A stretch of DNA of 64,000 bases from Clostridiales bacterium (GCA_015055965.1 SVHG01000009.1:37001-101000), one strand, 5' to 3'. Shown: positions 19,688 through 30,361, counted from the stretch's first letter. Made by a program: numbers and translations. The notes: generated by a model from the sequence alone, not told the origin.

Positions 19688-19927
19688 ATGATGAAGAAAG
19701 AAAAAAAATCTAAACAAGTATATATAGACGACGGTCACACTATTTACAGTATGGAACAGCTCGTCGGACCGGAAAATTATAATAAGAAGGAGAAAAATGT
19801 TGGTCTTACGCGCAAGGAAAGGTGGGTGGCTATTAAAGCGGCGTATCGCATCTATTTGCCCATTTTGTTTGGCGTAATAATATGTTTCTCATTAGCTTTT
19901 TTACTTATGTATTTCTGGTTGAAATAA
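19688..19927 (+). CDS. Small single-pass membrane protein, 79 aa
   Basis: The start is ATG 19688 or the adjacent ATG 19691, after AAAGGG; an upstream ATG at 19661 has no better site. The first ~50 residues are charged and cytoplasmic-looking (KKEKKSKQVYIDDG, MEQLVGPENYNKK), and one strong membrane helix near the C-terminus (YLPILFGVIICFSLAFLLMYF) ends WLK. I do not recognise the family. It lies between the peptide importer and the giant protease gene, with 13 bases to the latter. It may be a small accessory subunit or regulator of either, but that is inference from position only. Confidence 0.65.
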   Translation: MMKKEKKSKQVYIDDGHTIYSMEQLVGPENYNKKEKNVGLTRKERWVAIKAAYRIYLPILFGVIICFSLAFLLMYFWLK

Positions 19928-19940
19928 AGGAGTTAGATAA

Positions 19941-22900
19941 ATGAAAATAAAAATCTTATCAGTCGTTTTAATAGCGCTGCTGGCATTTTCTTCCGTCTCT
20001 TGCACGGATAAAAACGATTGCGTATTGAACGGTGCTTCAAGCAATTCATCTTCAATACAAACTACGTTAACCGAATCCGGTCAGCTACAGCTTTTAAAAA
20101 GCGATTTTAAGCTTTCTGAAAACGATATGGTTAACCGCATTAAGGCGGAATATCTTTTAGAAAACGACGGATATAAATCAAACGATGAAGTTATCGTTAT
20201 GGTTGCTTTAGAGGAAAAATCTCTTCTTGATCGCTATCTTGACGATTATCAAGGCACGTTTAGTTCCGTTGGCGAGTTAGCCTCTTCAAGGATTGGTAAA
20301 AGCATTATAACCGCCATTGAATTAAAGCAAGAGGCACTTTTAAATCAATTAAAGGGCTTAGGACTTATTCAAGAGGTTACCGCAACCTATAACACTATTA
20401 TAAATGCGGTTGCAGTTAGAATTAAATACGGCGATATGCAAGCAATATCAAAATTTGCTAACGTTTCAACCGTAATTATGTCTGAAACCTATAATCATCC
20501 TCAGGTTGCAGAGGGTATAACTGATACCTCTGCGATAGAAAACGCCGTTGATATTTACGAAACCGGTATTTTTAAGCCCGTTGGCGTTGATTACACGGGT
20601 AATAATACCTCTGTTGCGGTATTAGACTCAGGCTTTGATTGCAGTCACTCCGTATTTGCAAACCAGCCTTCTAATCCTATGTTCAGAATGAACGATATAG
20701 CAAGAGCTCTTCCCGATACTAAGGCGGCTAAGTTAACCGGCTCTCTTGATTTAGACGACGTTTATTACAGCAGTAAAATCCCCTTTGCGTACGATTATGC
20801 AGATAAGGATGCAGACGTTTTCCCTTACGATAGCGAGCACGGAACTCACGTTGCGGGTATTATCGGCGGTAAAGACGATACCATCACCGGTATTGCAAAG
20901 GATACTCAGTTAGTATTAATGAAGGTTTTCCCCGATCTTGATTCAGGTGCGGAAACGGATGATATTTTACTTGCTCTTGAGGATGCTGTTTTACTTGGAG
21001 TTGACGCGATCAATATGTCGCTTGGCTCTGCTTGTGGCTTCACTCGTGAAGAGGACGGTAACAAGATTAACGCCGTTTACGATAAGATTAACGAAGCAGG
21101 TATAAGCTTAGTTACTGCTGCAAGTAACGACTATAACTCCGCTTACGGCGGTGCTGAGGGTAATACCAACAAGGTTACCAATCCCGATAGCGCAACCGTT
21201 GGCTCTCCCTCTACCTACGAGGCTTCCTTGTCCGTTGCATCAATTAGCGGTAAAAAGAGCAGATATATCGTTGCTAATAACGAGCAGGTTTTATTCTTTA
21301 ACGAATCCAACTCTATAAACGGCAAGCCAAACGATTTCTTTGCAGAACTAGGCATTGGCTCAGGCGAAACGAAAACCTATGAATACGTAACCATTCCCGG
21401 TAACGGCTTAAAGGTTAACTATGCAACCGTTGGTGATCTTACCGGTAAGATAGCGCTCGTTCGCCGTGGTGACAACACCTTTGAAGAAAAGGCTCAGCTT
21501 GCAAAAATGAAGAATGCAGCCGCTTGTATTATTTATAACAACGTTGAAGGCGATATACTCATGTCTATGGGTAAATCGGATCATATTCCCACGATATCCA
21601 TTTCAAAAGAGGATGGCGCAATTTTAGCCTCTAAATCAAAAGGCACGCTAGTTCTTTCAGATAGTAACAAGGCCGGTCCTTTTATGAGTGACTTCTCATC
21701 ATGGGGTCCCACCTCTGACCTTAAGATTAAGCCTGAAATTACTGCGCACGGTGGAGATATTTATTCAGCAGTTCCCGGTGGCGGTTACGATTACCAAAGC
21801 GGAACTTCAATGGCTTCACCCAATATGTGCGGTGCAATCGTGCTTATAAGACAGCATTTAAAGGAAAAATATCCCGAGCTTGAAAATAATCCCAAGCAGT
21901 TAACTACGCTAACTAATCAGCTTCTAATGTCAACTGCAACGATAGTTCTTAATCAGCAGGGAAATCCCTATTCTCCAAGAAAGCAGGGCGCAGGTCTTGC
22001 AAGCTTAAAGAATGCGGTAACCACGCCTGCATATATTACGGTTGACGGAAGTGATAAAACCAAATTAGAGCTTGGTGACGATCCTCAAAAGACGGGTGTT
22101 TATACAATGACTTTTAACGTCGTTAACCTTTCTGAAAACGCGCTTCAATACGATATGTCCGTTCTTGCAATGACGGAAAGCGTTTCAACCTCAAATAAGG
22201 AATTCGTTGCAGAAAAGTCTTATCTTTTATCAGGTAACGGTAGCTATAAGGTTCTTTCAAACGGTACTTTATCCGGCAAAACCCTTATCGTTGAACCGGG
22301 TAAAACCGCAAAGGTAGAAATAACTTATACGCTTAGTAATAAAGACGTTGAATATCTTACTAATACCTTCCCGTACGGTCAATTCGTTGAAGGCTTCGTT
22401 AAGTTAAACTCAACTGATGAAAACGGTATCAACTTAAACGTACCCTTCCTTTCCTTCTTTGGTGATTGGACTGAAGCACCTTTGTTTGATAAAACCTATT
22501 ACGAGGTAGAAAGCGAGGCTCACAACGGCGCAATCGACGAAGAGGATAAGCTAAAGGCCGATTATTACGCAACCACGCCTTACGGCTCATACTATTACAA
22601 CTACATAATTCCTCTTGGAACTTATTTATACGATATAGATACTAATGCATACGACGCAATTCCCGCTTCAGAAGATCATATTGCAATGTCAAACTTCTTA
22701 GGTACTATAGACGGGCTTTCTTGCGTATACGCAGGCTTGCTTCGTAACGCGAAGGAAATGCATTATAGTATAGTTGATAAGGTAACCGGCGAGGTTATTT
22801 GGAAATACGTTGATCACCGCGCACAAAAGGCTCACTATTACGGCGGTATTCAATTCCCATATTATGATAACCTACGATTAAGCAATTATAGGTTAGGATT

Positions 22901-25900
22901 AACCAACAACTGCGAATATGAGTTCAATATGAGCGCAGTTCTTGATTACGGCGACGGCGGTGTTTCTTCAAACGTTAGAAATTCATTTGGATTTGATTTC
23001 TACCTTGATAATGAAGCTCCCGTAATTAAAGGTGTAACTTACGAGAAGATTTACGATAGAACGCTTAAAAAGGATCGTTATTATATTAATATGACGGTTT
23101 ATGATAACCACTATGCAATGAGCGTTCAGCCTATTTTATTTACTTCCTCTTCAAGCTATACCTTCCTTACTGAAAATCCCATTCCCATTTACAGCGAAAA
23201 GGGTAGTGACACAACCTTACGTTTTGAAATTACCGATTATCTTGAAGATTTAGAGTTTGACCAAATTATTCAAAGTGGACTTGCTTTCTCTGTTGATGAT
23301 TACGCGTTAAATTCAAACCTTTATATCTGTCAGCTTCCCGGAACGAAGGGGGATTTTGCCTTCACTAAGACGGGCGAGATTGGGGGTGCTTCATTAGAAA
23401 TTTTTAAAGCATATCAAGGTGACGTTGTTGATTTAACCAAATATCTTGCAACTAAAGATGAAACGCTTGATGAAAATAAAGACTATTTAAAATATCTTGT
23501 TTGGGAATCATCTGATGAAAGCATAGCGGTTGTTAAAGAAGGTCAGCTTAAGTGCTTAAAGAAGGGTGTTGTTACCATAAAGGTAACAGAGCAAATGGAT
23601 CTTAAAGCCGCTTCAATAATCGTTAGAATTAATGAAAAGACTGATTCATACCTGCCGGACGACTCCGTTATTGGAACTTATGAGGATGCTGCGGTTGAGA
23701 AGATAAGATTTTCACATTTTGAAACGGTTTTTGCTTATTCAAGAGCGGCACAGTATTCCGAAATAGGTGCAACCGGCGATACGAAGTTTATCTCTGCGGT
23801 TGGCGGAATAAGCTTTTATCCCGGCGAACAAATAAGACTGTTTTACGATTTAGATCCCTGGTATGCAGAGGATAACTACGAGCTAAGCTTTACCTCTAAA
23901 AACCCCTCCGTTGCCGAGGTTGATGAAACGGGTAAGGTTACGGCAAAGAAAAAGGGCTCAACCATTATTGAATTGCGTATTGCAGGCTCAAATATTATGG
24001 CAAGCATTAACGTAACCGTAAACAGTGAATTTATTATTGAAAACCGTCAACTCGTTGCTTACAAGGGGCTTGGTGGTGAAGTAACTATTCCTGATGACGA
24101 GGGTATTTTATACATTGGTGCGTATGCGTTCTGTCTTTACGAAACGGATCAAACTATGGAGCTTCCGGAGGATGATTACGACGCTAACAAAATTCCCTCA
24201 ATGAATACGTCAATAACCAAGGTTATTATACCCGAGGGTGTTGAAGAAATTCAAAAATACGCCTTCTATAACTGTATTCATTTAAAAGAGGTTGTAATTC
24301 CCGATTCAATGAAGTTTATTAGAGAGTACGCCTTCTATAAAACCGAAATTGAAGAGATAGACCTTAAAAATTCAAAGCTTATCGGCGCATTTGCATTTGC
24401 AGAAAACTCTACCTTAAAAAGGGTAGTAATGCCTGAAATGTATGCAATCGGTCGCCGTGCGTTTGAAAACTGTACAAGTCTTAACGACGTTGACTTAACT
24501 CATTTAAGAAATGCAGGCAAGGAAGCGTTTAAGGGTTGCACAGGCTTAGAAAACGTTACTCTTGGCGAGTTTACGAAGCTTTCTTACGCGATGTTCGTTA
24601 TGTCCGGCGTTAAGAATATTACCATTTATGAAAAGGAAGTTATTCCCGAATATTGCTTTGCTAAGTGCGAAAATCTTGAAAGCGTTACCATAGTTAACGA
24701 TCTTGGTATAATTTCACTTGGTGCGTTCAGCGAATGCCCGTCACTAAAAACGGTAAACTTTGAAAAAGCAGTTCAGGTTATTGATTCACAAGCCTTTTAC
24801 GCAACCGGTCTTGAAAGTATAACCTTACCTAATTCAGAGGTTACTCTTGGCGATTACGCATTTTACAAGAGCGAAGGATTAAAGACGGTTAAGCTTGGCG
24901 CAAACACTAAGATTGCTGAAATTAAAGGTAGTCTTTTTGAAGGCGCAAATCTTACTACCTTTGAGGTTGATTCAGCTAACGCTAATTACGCCCTTTCACA
25001 AGACGGTAAGATTTTAGAAAATAAGGAAGGCAACGCAATAATCTTAGTAGTAACTAATATCGGCGAAAATTACACCGTTGATGAAAAATACACTTCAATC
25101 GGTAAAAGTGCTTTTTCCGGTTCAAACGTTGTTACCTTAACTATTAATAATAAGGATTTAGTTCTTGGTGAATATGCATTTATCGGGGCTAAAAACCTAA
25201 CCACGGTAAACCTACCTGAGGAAAGCGGATTTGAAATCGGCGCGTATGCGTTCAGCGAAGCTCCCGTATTAACCACCGTTAACAACTTAGATAAGGTAAC
25301 TAAGGTTGGCAATTACGCATTTGCAGAAAGCGGTATCGTAACCGCAGTGATTGCAAGCGGGGCAGAATACGGCGAAGGCGTATTCCTTGAAAGTAAGCTT
25401 GAAAGCGTAACCATTGGCGCGAATGCAAAATTTGGGCTTGGCGCATTCCAAAGCTGTAAGAATTTAACAACTGTAATAATGCCTGAAGAGGGCGGAGTTC
25501 ATTTTGGCTCTTCTTGTTTCTCATTTGATACCGCTTTAGCAGAAATTGATCTTTCTAAAACCGATTGGTATATTGAAGATGGAACTTTCTTGGGCTGTAC
25601 TGCTTTAAAGAAGGCAAACCTAACGAACGTTACCAAGATTGGCTCTTTAGCTTTTGCAGACTGCTCAATTTTAAACTACGTTGAAATGCCTAAGGTTGAA
25701 GAAATTGGCGACTATGCATTCTCTACCTTTATGACCGCAAACGGAGCGCCTTATACTTACGGTACTCCTCCCACCTTTACTACGGTAGAATTACCTGAAA
25801 CGTTACAAAAATTAGGTTACGGCGTATTCGTATATTGTGAAGGATTGCAACAAATAACCATTCCTTCAAACTTAGAGGTTATTCCCGAATTTACCTTCGC

Positions 25901-27449
25901 GTTCTGTCGCAATCTTGCTAACGTAACACTTTCTGAAGGTGTTAAGGAAATTGAAGGTTATGCCTTTGCAAGATGCGCTTTACTTGAGTCTATTAATTTA
26001 GAAAAGGTTGAAAAGATTGGCGAATATGCATTTTCAAATAACTCAAACGAGCTTGGAATTTTATCAACTGTAAATCTCTCGTCAGCTAGGGAAGTAGGAG
26101 CTTTTGCTTTTGCAAGCACTTACGTAACCGGCGCGGTAAGAGGTGAATATTTAGAAAAGGTTGGCGAATACGCGTTCCATTATACTGCAATTCCCTCATT
26201 TGATTTCCCCGCTTTAAAGGAAATTGGTGAAGGCGCGTTCTCGTATAATACTCAGGTTACAGATTTTACTTTCTCATCTGATCTTGAAAGTATTGCACCC
26301 ATGGCTTTTGCCGGATGTACTAATCTTGCTCAATATAGCTTTATATCAGGCGAAAACGAGGCAACGGACGGCTCAATTAACGATTACGCAAAGCTTGAAG
26401 GCGGTGCGCTTTACGTTAAGATGCAAAGCGGTAATTGGCTTCTAGCTTCAGTCCCCGCGGCAATGGAGGTTGAAACCCTTGCGGTTGCAGAAGGAACTAC
26501 CAGAATTGACTTCTATGCGGGTAACGAAAATGCAAACGTTAAGAGTATTATTCTTCCCGAAGGCTTAAAGAGTATTGGAAATTACGCCTTCTACGGTTAT
26601 AAGAAGCTTGAAAGCGTTGAGTTTAGAACGGTAAACGCTCCCACTCTTGAAAGTCAATACGAGGACGACGAAGATTTAGTTCTTGATGAATCTGCGCCCG
26701 GCTTTGATAAGCTTCACGCGTTCTACGATTTGTTTGAGTTAGAACTTTATTATAGCAACTTCATAGATTTAGTAGGTAAAAACGAACCCATTAAGATGAT
26801 ACTTCCCAAAAACGCCGATTTAAGCGGTTACGACGCCCTTCCTTACGAGGTTTACTTCGGTAAGGTTGAAGATGCTGAAAGAAGTGATTACGTTGCAATG
26901 GAAAACAACCTAATTAAATTTATTGAATATGCAGAAAAGATAGCAAATATTGAACACGTTTTATTAAGCCACGAAACGCTTATAGACAGCGCGCTTACAG
27001 CATATAACGCACTTACTCAAAACGCTTTAGATTACGGCGTTACTCAACAGGATTGGGATAATATGGTTAAGGCAGTTAAAGATGCGAAGGCTCAGCTCGT
27101 TCAAATAAAGCTTGCAAAGGCAGAACAAAAGGTTCGCGACGTACAAGCGCTTATTGACGCTCTTGATAAAACCTTTGATATTGCAAATATAGCAGAGCTT
27201 AAAGCTGTTGCCAGCGCAATCAATAGCTTAACCTTAGAGAACAGACTTATTCTTGACTTAACTGCTTACAATCAATTAGTTGCAGAATATAATAAGTATC
27301 TTGAATCAGTTCAAGTAGAGGTTGCACCCGTTATTAGCGCGGTTAACTCATTAACCTTTAAAGAGGCTATGCTTGTTACAACGGCAACTCTTGCAGCTAC
27401 AGGCGCTTTATTTGCTCTTGGTATAATCTTTAAAAGAAAATTCATGTAA
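19941..27449 (+). CDS. Giant cell-surface subtilisin-like protease with PA, Ig-like and BspA-type LRR domains, 2502 aa
   Basis: A lipoprotein signal ends in SSVSC (Cys21). A propeptide-like region is followed by an S8 peptidase domain with Asp229 (VAVLDSGFD), His300 (EHGTHVAG), oxyanion Asn396 (AASNDYN) and Ser623 (SGTSMASP), so all catalytic residues are intact. A PA-type insert lies at about 473-573, and an Fn3-like lactocepin-type region follows the catalytic domain. Two Big_2-type Ig-like domains are at about 1150-1235 and 1283-1360. Residues 1370-2220 are LRR_5/BspA-type repeats (A..C..L..V.LP..v..Ig..AF). A helical segment and a C-terminal membrane helix (ALFALGIIF, then KRKFM) end the protein, so it may be anchored at both ends. 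It probably cuts surface or environmental proteins into peptides for the importer encoded upstream. The LRR array would be the substrate- or host-binding part. There is no sortase motif. Confidence 0.9.
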   Translation: MKIKILSVVLIALLAFSSVSCTDKNDCVLNGASSNSSSIQTTLTESGQLQLLKSDFKLSENDMVNRIKAEYLLENDGYKSNDEVIVMVALEEKSLLDRYLDDYQGTFSSVGELASSRIGKSIITAIELKQEALLNQLKGLGLIQEVTATYNTIINAVAVRIKYGDMQAISKFANVSTVIMSETYNHPQVAEGITDTSAIENAVDIYETGIFKPVGVDYTGNNTSVAVLDSGFDCSHSVFANQPSNPMFRMNDIARALPDTKAAKLTGSLDLDDVYYSSKIPFAYDYADKDADVFPYDSEHGTHVAGIIGGKDDTITGIAKDTQLVLMKVFPDLDSGAETDDILLALEDAVLLGVDAINMSLGSACGFTREEDGNKINAVYDKINEAGISLVTAASNDYNSAYGGAEGNTNKVTNPDSATVGSPSTYEASLSVASISGKKSRYIVANNEQVLFFNESNSINGKPNDFFAELGIGSGETKTYEYVTIPGNGLKVNYATVGDLTGKIALVRRGDNTFEEKAQLAKMKNAAACIIYNNVEGDILMSMGKSDHIPTISISKEDGAILASKSKGTLVLSDSNKAGPFMSDFSSWGPTSDLKIKPEITAHGGDIYSAVPGGGYDYQSGTSMASPNMCGAIVLIRQHLKEKYPELENNPKQLTTLTNQLLMSTATIVLNQQGNPYSPRKQGAGLASLKNAVTTPAYITVDGSDKTKLELGDDPQKTGVYTMTFNVVNLSENALQYDMSVLAMTESVSTSNKEFVAEKSYLLSGNGSYKVLSNGTLSGKTLIVEPGKTAKVEITYTLSNKDVEYLTNTFPYGQFVEGFVKLNSTDENGINLNVPFLSFFGDWTEAPLFDKTYYEVESEAHNGAIDEEDKLKADYYATTPYGSYYYNYIIPLGTYLYDIDTNAYDAIPASEDHIAMSNFLGTIDGLSCVYAGLLRNAKEMHYSIVDKVTGEVIWKYVDHRAQKAHYYGGIQFPYYDNLRLSNYRLGLTNNCEYEFNMSAVLDYGDGGVSSNVRNSFGFDFYLDNEAPVIKGVTYEKIYDRTLKKDRYYINMTVYDNHYAMSVQPILFTSSSSYTFLTENPIPIYSEKGSDTTLRFEITDYLEDLEFDQIIQSGLAFSVDDYALNSNLYICQLPGTKGDFAFTKTGEIGGASLEIFKAYQGDVVDLTKYLATKDETLDENKDYLKYLVWESSDESIAVVKEGQLKCLKKGVVTIKVTEQMDLKAASIIVRINEKTDSYLPDDSVIGTYEDAAVEKIRFSHFETVFAYSRAAQYSEIGATGDTKFISAVGGISFYPGEQIRLFYDLDPWYAEDNYELSFTSKNPSVAEVDETGKVTAKKKGSTIIELRIAGSNIMASINVTVNSEFIIENRQLVAYKGLGGEVTIPDDEGILYIGAYAFCLYETDQTMELPEDDYDANKIPSMNTSITKVIIPEGVEEIQKYAFYNCIHLKEVVIPDSMKFIREYAFYKTEIEEIDLKNSKLIGAFAFAENSTLKRVVMPEMYAIGRRAFENCTSLNDVDLTHLRNAGKEAFKGCTGLENVTLGEFTKLSYAMFVMSGVKNITIYEKEVIPEYCFAKCENLESVTIVNDLGIISLGAFSECPSLKTVNFEKAVQVIDSQAFYATGLESITLPNSEVTLGDYAFYKSEGLKTVKLGANTKIAEIKGSLFEGANLTTFEVDSANANYALSQDGKILENKEGNAIILVVTNIGENYTVDEKYTSIGKSAFSGSNVVTLTINNKDLVLGEYAFIGAKNLTTVNLPEESGFEIGAYAFSEAPVLTTVNNLDKVTKVGNYAFAESGIVTAVIASGAEYGEGVFLESKLESVTIGANAKFGLGAFQSCKNLTTVIMPEEGGVHFGSSCFSFDTALAEIDLSKTDWYIEDGTFLGCTALKKANLTNVTKIGSLAFADCSILNYVEMPKVEEIGDYAFSTFMTANGAPYTYGTPPTFTTVELPETLQKLGYGVFVYCEGLQQITIPSNLEVIPEFTFAFCRNLANVTLSEGVKEIEGYAFARCALLESINLEKVEKIGEYAFSNNSNELGILSTVNLSSAREVGAFAFASTYVTGAVRGEYLEKVGEYAFHYTAIPSFDFPALKEIGEGAFSYNTQVTDFTFSSDLESIAPMAFAGCTNLAQYSFISGENEATDGSINDYAKLEGGALYVKMQSGNWLLASVPAAMEVETLAVAEGTTRIDFYAGNENANVKSIILPEGLKSIGNYAFYGYKKLESVEFRTVNAPTLESQYEDDEDLVLDESAPGFDKLHAFYDLFELELYYSNFIDLVGKNEPIKMILPKNADLSGYDALPYEVYFGKVEDAERSDYVAMENNLIKFIEYAEKIANIEHVLLSHETLIDSALTAYNALTQNALDYGVTQQDWDNMVKAVKDAKAQLVQIKLAKAEQKVRDVQALIDALDKTFDIANIAELKAVASAINSLTLENRLILDLTAYNQLVAEYNKYLESVQVEVAPVISAVNSLTFKEAMLVTTATLAATGALFALGIIFKRKFM

Positions 27450-27467
27450 GGAGGCAGGAAAAGAGTT

Positions 27468-28022
27468 ATGAAAAAGAAAATAATAATTTTGGCTTCTGCC
27501 TTGTTGGTAGCAATTCTTGCTGTTTTAATCGTAATTTTATCATTACCGTCAGCGACGGAAAAATGTGAAAAATGGATGCAAAATTCGGCAAACAACACAA
27601 CCTTTGTTAAAACTGCTTTTGAAGTAACGGATAAGGGCGAAAAGGTGTTTGCATATAGCGAAAGCGTTGAAATAATTGAAGGTAATGCAGAAATTACTAA
27701 GTCAACCTCTCGTTTAAATCCATCTTACGAGTTTTCAACCATAAGCGAAAGTAGCTTCGTTGAAGGCATAAACAGAGAGGATTTGCTTAACTTTGCTTTT
27801 GATAAAAAATATTTTGAAGAAAGCTCATTAAAAAAAGACGTTTTCACGGCAACGGTAATAGGTGATTGCTTAGATGAGTTTTTAGGTAGTGAGGCGTTTA
27901 ACGTAAGCGGTAATGCTCAAGCTACTTTAAGCTTTGAAAATGAGATGTTAAAGGGTGCAGTTATAACCTTTAGCCTTCAATCGGGAAAGCAGGTAACGGT
28001 TACCGTTGAATGTGAATATTAA
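27468..28022 (+). CDS. Membrane-anchored protein of unknown function, 184 aa
   Basis: AAGGAGG lies upstream of the ATG, 18 bases after the protease gene. A hydrophobic segment at residues 4-26 lacks a lipobox Cys at the cleavage region, so it is probably an uncleaved anchor or an ordinary signal. The remaining ~155 residues are polar and beta-rich (GEKVFAYSESVEIIEG; VSGNAQATLSFENEMLKG), with two Cys residues (in EKCEKW and GDCLDEF) and a third near the C-terminus. I do not recognise the fold. It could be a small partner or inhibitor of the neighbouring protease; only gene order supports that. Confidence 0.7.
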   Translation: MKKKIIILASALLVAILAVLIVILSLPSATEKCEKWMQNSANNTTFVKTAFEVTDKGEKVFAYSESVEIIEGNAEITKSTSRLNPSYEFSTISESSFVEGINREDLLNFAFDKKYFEESSLKKDVFTATVIGDCLDEFLGSEAFNVSGNAQATLSFENEMLKGAVITFSLQSGKQVTVTVECEY

Positions 28023-28036
28023 GGAGAGTAATAAAA

Positions 28037-30361
28037 ATGAAAAAAATAATAAGCTTATTGTTAGTCGTTGCTCTTACTTTAACAGCTCTGGTATGCTACA
28101 CTGCGTGCGGTCCTAAGCAGCTTGAAACGCCCACTAACGTAACGGTTAGCGAAACGGGGCTTATCACTTGGAAAGCAGTAGAAAATGCAACGGGATATAA
28201 GGTAACTATTAACGGTCAGGAATACACGGCGACCGCACCTTCTTATCAAGTATCAAGCATAGAAAACGACTTTACTTACAGTATAAAGGCAATTGCGGAT
28301 AAATACGAGGATTCTCTCCCCACCGAAACGTATACCTTTAAGGGCAAAGGAAAACCAGAGCCTGAGCCGAAGCCACCCGTAGAAGAAATAACGGTTGCTA
28401 TTAGTGCTCCCGACGAAATTAAGAGCGGAGAAACTATTAAGTTAACCGCAAACGTACAAGGCACGGTTGACGTATCGGTAACTTGGACGGTTGTTGAGGG
28501 TAGTGATTACGCTACTATTGATAATAAGGGTAATTTAACCGCATTAACGGTTAGTGGAGATAAGGTTATTAAGGTTGAAGCAAGAAGTAAGGTAGATACC
28601 ACCGCTTTTGCAACCAAGATTTTAACTATCGTTAGCAAGCCCGAATTAACGCAGGATATGTTAGACGCTCTTAACAGCGATTACGTTTTATTTAGCGGAT
28701 ATATAAACATTGAGCTTTATGACGATTCTTCAATCGTTTCATCAAAAGAGCCGGAAAGCACTTATACGAGCGTTATCAAAACCTCTATGGACGGAACGAA
28801 TTGGTATGCTGAATACGAAAACGGAACTACCGGGTATATGACTCCCATCTATTATAAGAAGGTTGATAATAAGCCCTGCCAGGTTGGCGTTAACTTTATG
28901 AATGAGGAAGAATATTTCCCCATGCAAGACGATTACGGCAACGATATTAGCTGGGAAAGAGCAGGACTTTATAACGCTTTACAAAACCTTAGCGTTAACG
29001 ACTTCGTGTTTGATACCGAAACGTGGAGATGGGTATATAACAACAGTGATCCCACTCTTGTTAGCAGGGTAATTGCATCAGCTAACCCCTATGATTTTTC
29101 CGCTAACAATTTCGCCTTAATTATTGATGATGGCGAAATCATGGGCGTTTACTCAAAGAGTAACCCTGATTACACCATTTCCGTTGGTTACAAGGCTATT
29201 CAGCACCTTTACGCATCAATTATTTGCGGAGAGGATTTCGTAACCGTTCCCACCATTCAAAAATATACGAGCGAGGCTATTCACGAGCCATTAAACGCGG
29301 CTATTGAAAATATGAGAGCTTTAGAAAGCTATAGCCTTGAATTACTTGATTTAAACGTTGACTTTACCGGCGTTGGTTATAGCGAATCCGGATTTAGCCA
29401 GGTTATTACTAAGGACTTAATTCACTTTAGACCTTATATAATGAGAAGCACGACCTCAGGAACGGAAAAGGTTTATACTGAAAACGGCGATTACGGTTAT
29501 AAGCAAATGCGTAACGACTTATATAATACCTATCATAACGACGGTACGGGTAAATATTACGCAAGCCGTGCTTATGCGGGTGATTTATCTTCAGCAACGC
29601 CCACCTTTGCATTTGCAGGTGAAATTTTCCGCCAATATTACGAGAACGAGGACGGATCTACCACCTATTACGTAGACGACGCAATGAGCTCCGTTGCATC
29701 AACCTTCTACTTTGGCGTTGGTAACGATATCAATCTATACGGTATTTTCGCAACCCGCGGATACACCTCTGAAACCGATTCGTTTACCCCCTTCGTAACT
29801 ATTAAGGACGGATATATTATTAATTCAGGCTTCTATTATAACCTTGGTGGATTAATGTACGGCGTAATTGAAATCGTTTACGGTGATTTTAACAACGCAA
29901 GCATTGATTCGGCTTATGATATATCATTCGATACCAGAGAAATTCCCACCTCTTGGGCAGAGCTTGAAATTATTGAAACGTTAGGTACGGGTACAAGCAC
30001 TGAAGACGACCTTCCCGTAAACGCTCTTGATTACTTTAAGAAGGCGTTTGGGGATGAAAATATTGCAGATAGCATGCCCTTCTTCGGAGAGGTAATCGGC
30101 GATTCCTACGGCTTTGGTATGACTACCTATTATAAGCCCGCAGGCTCTTCAATAATGAAAGAAGCGGTAGTGCTATATTACGACGTTCCTCTTGACGTTG
30201 ACTATACCATAACCACTTCATTAAAGGCTGTTAAGGATTATTTATTAGAGCTAGGCTTTGAGCAAAGCAAAACGGATTCTTCAACCTTTACCAAGGGAAA
30301 TATCGCAGTCGTTCCTGTTGATAATAACCTTGACTTTATGATTTACGTATATAAAATTTAA
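28037..30361 (+). CDS. Surface lipoprotein with Fn3-like and Ig-like domains, 774 aa
   Basis: GGAGAG precedes the ATG. The signal peptide ends in CYTAC, giving lipidated Cys24. Residues 30-105 look like an Fn3 domain (LETPTNVTVSETGLITWKAV-type start, ATGYKVTINGQ). Residues 112-200 are a Big_2-like Ig domain (GETIKLTANV, VTWTVVEGSDYATID). The remaining ~570 residues are a large beta-rich region with many Tyr and Asp that I do not recognise. The C-terminal part (IPTSWAELE, ALDYFKKAFGD, and SLKAVKDYLLELGFEQSK) is shared with the next gene, so the two are tandem paralogues. It is probably a substrate- or surface-binding lipoprotein of the protease/peptide operon. Confidence 0.78.
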   Translation: MKKIISLLLVVALTLTALVCYTACGPKQLETPTNVTVSETGLITWKAVENATGYKVTINGQEYTATAPSYQVSSIENDFTYSIKAIADKYEDSLPTETYTFKGKGKPEPEPKPPVEEITVAISAPDEIKSGETIKLTANVQGTVDVSVTWTVVEGSDYATIDNKGNLTALTVSGDKVIKVEARSKVDTTAFATKILTIVSKPELTQDMLDALNSDYVLFSGYINIELYDDSSIVSSKEPESTYTSVIKTSMDGTNWYAEYENGTTGYMTPIYYKKVDNKPCQVGVNFMNEEEYFPMQDDYGNDISWERAGLYNALQNLSVNDFVFDTETWRWVYNNSDPTLVSRVIASANPYDFSANNFALIIDDGEIMGVYSKSNPDYTISVGYKAIQHLYASIICGEDFVTVPTIQKYTSEAIHEPLNAAIENMRALESYSLELLDLNVDFTGVGYSESGFSQVITKDLIHFRPYIMRSTTSGTEKVYTENGDYGYKQMRNDLYNTYHNDGTGKYYASRAYAGDLSSATPTFAFAGEIFRQYYENEDGSTTYYVDDAMSSVASTFYFGVGNDINLYGIFATRGYTSETDSFTPFVTIKDGYIINSGFYYNLGGLMYGVIEIVYGDFNNASIDSAYDISFDTREIPTSWAELEIIETLGTGTSTEDDLPVNALDYFKKAFGDENIADSMPFFGEVIGDSYGFGMTTYYKPAGSSIMKEAVVLYYDVPLDVDYTITTSLKAVKDYLLELGFEQSKTDSSTFTKGNIAVVPVDNNLDFMIYVYKI

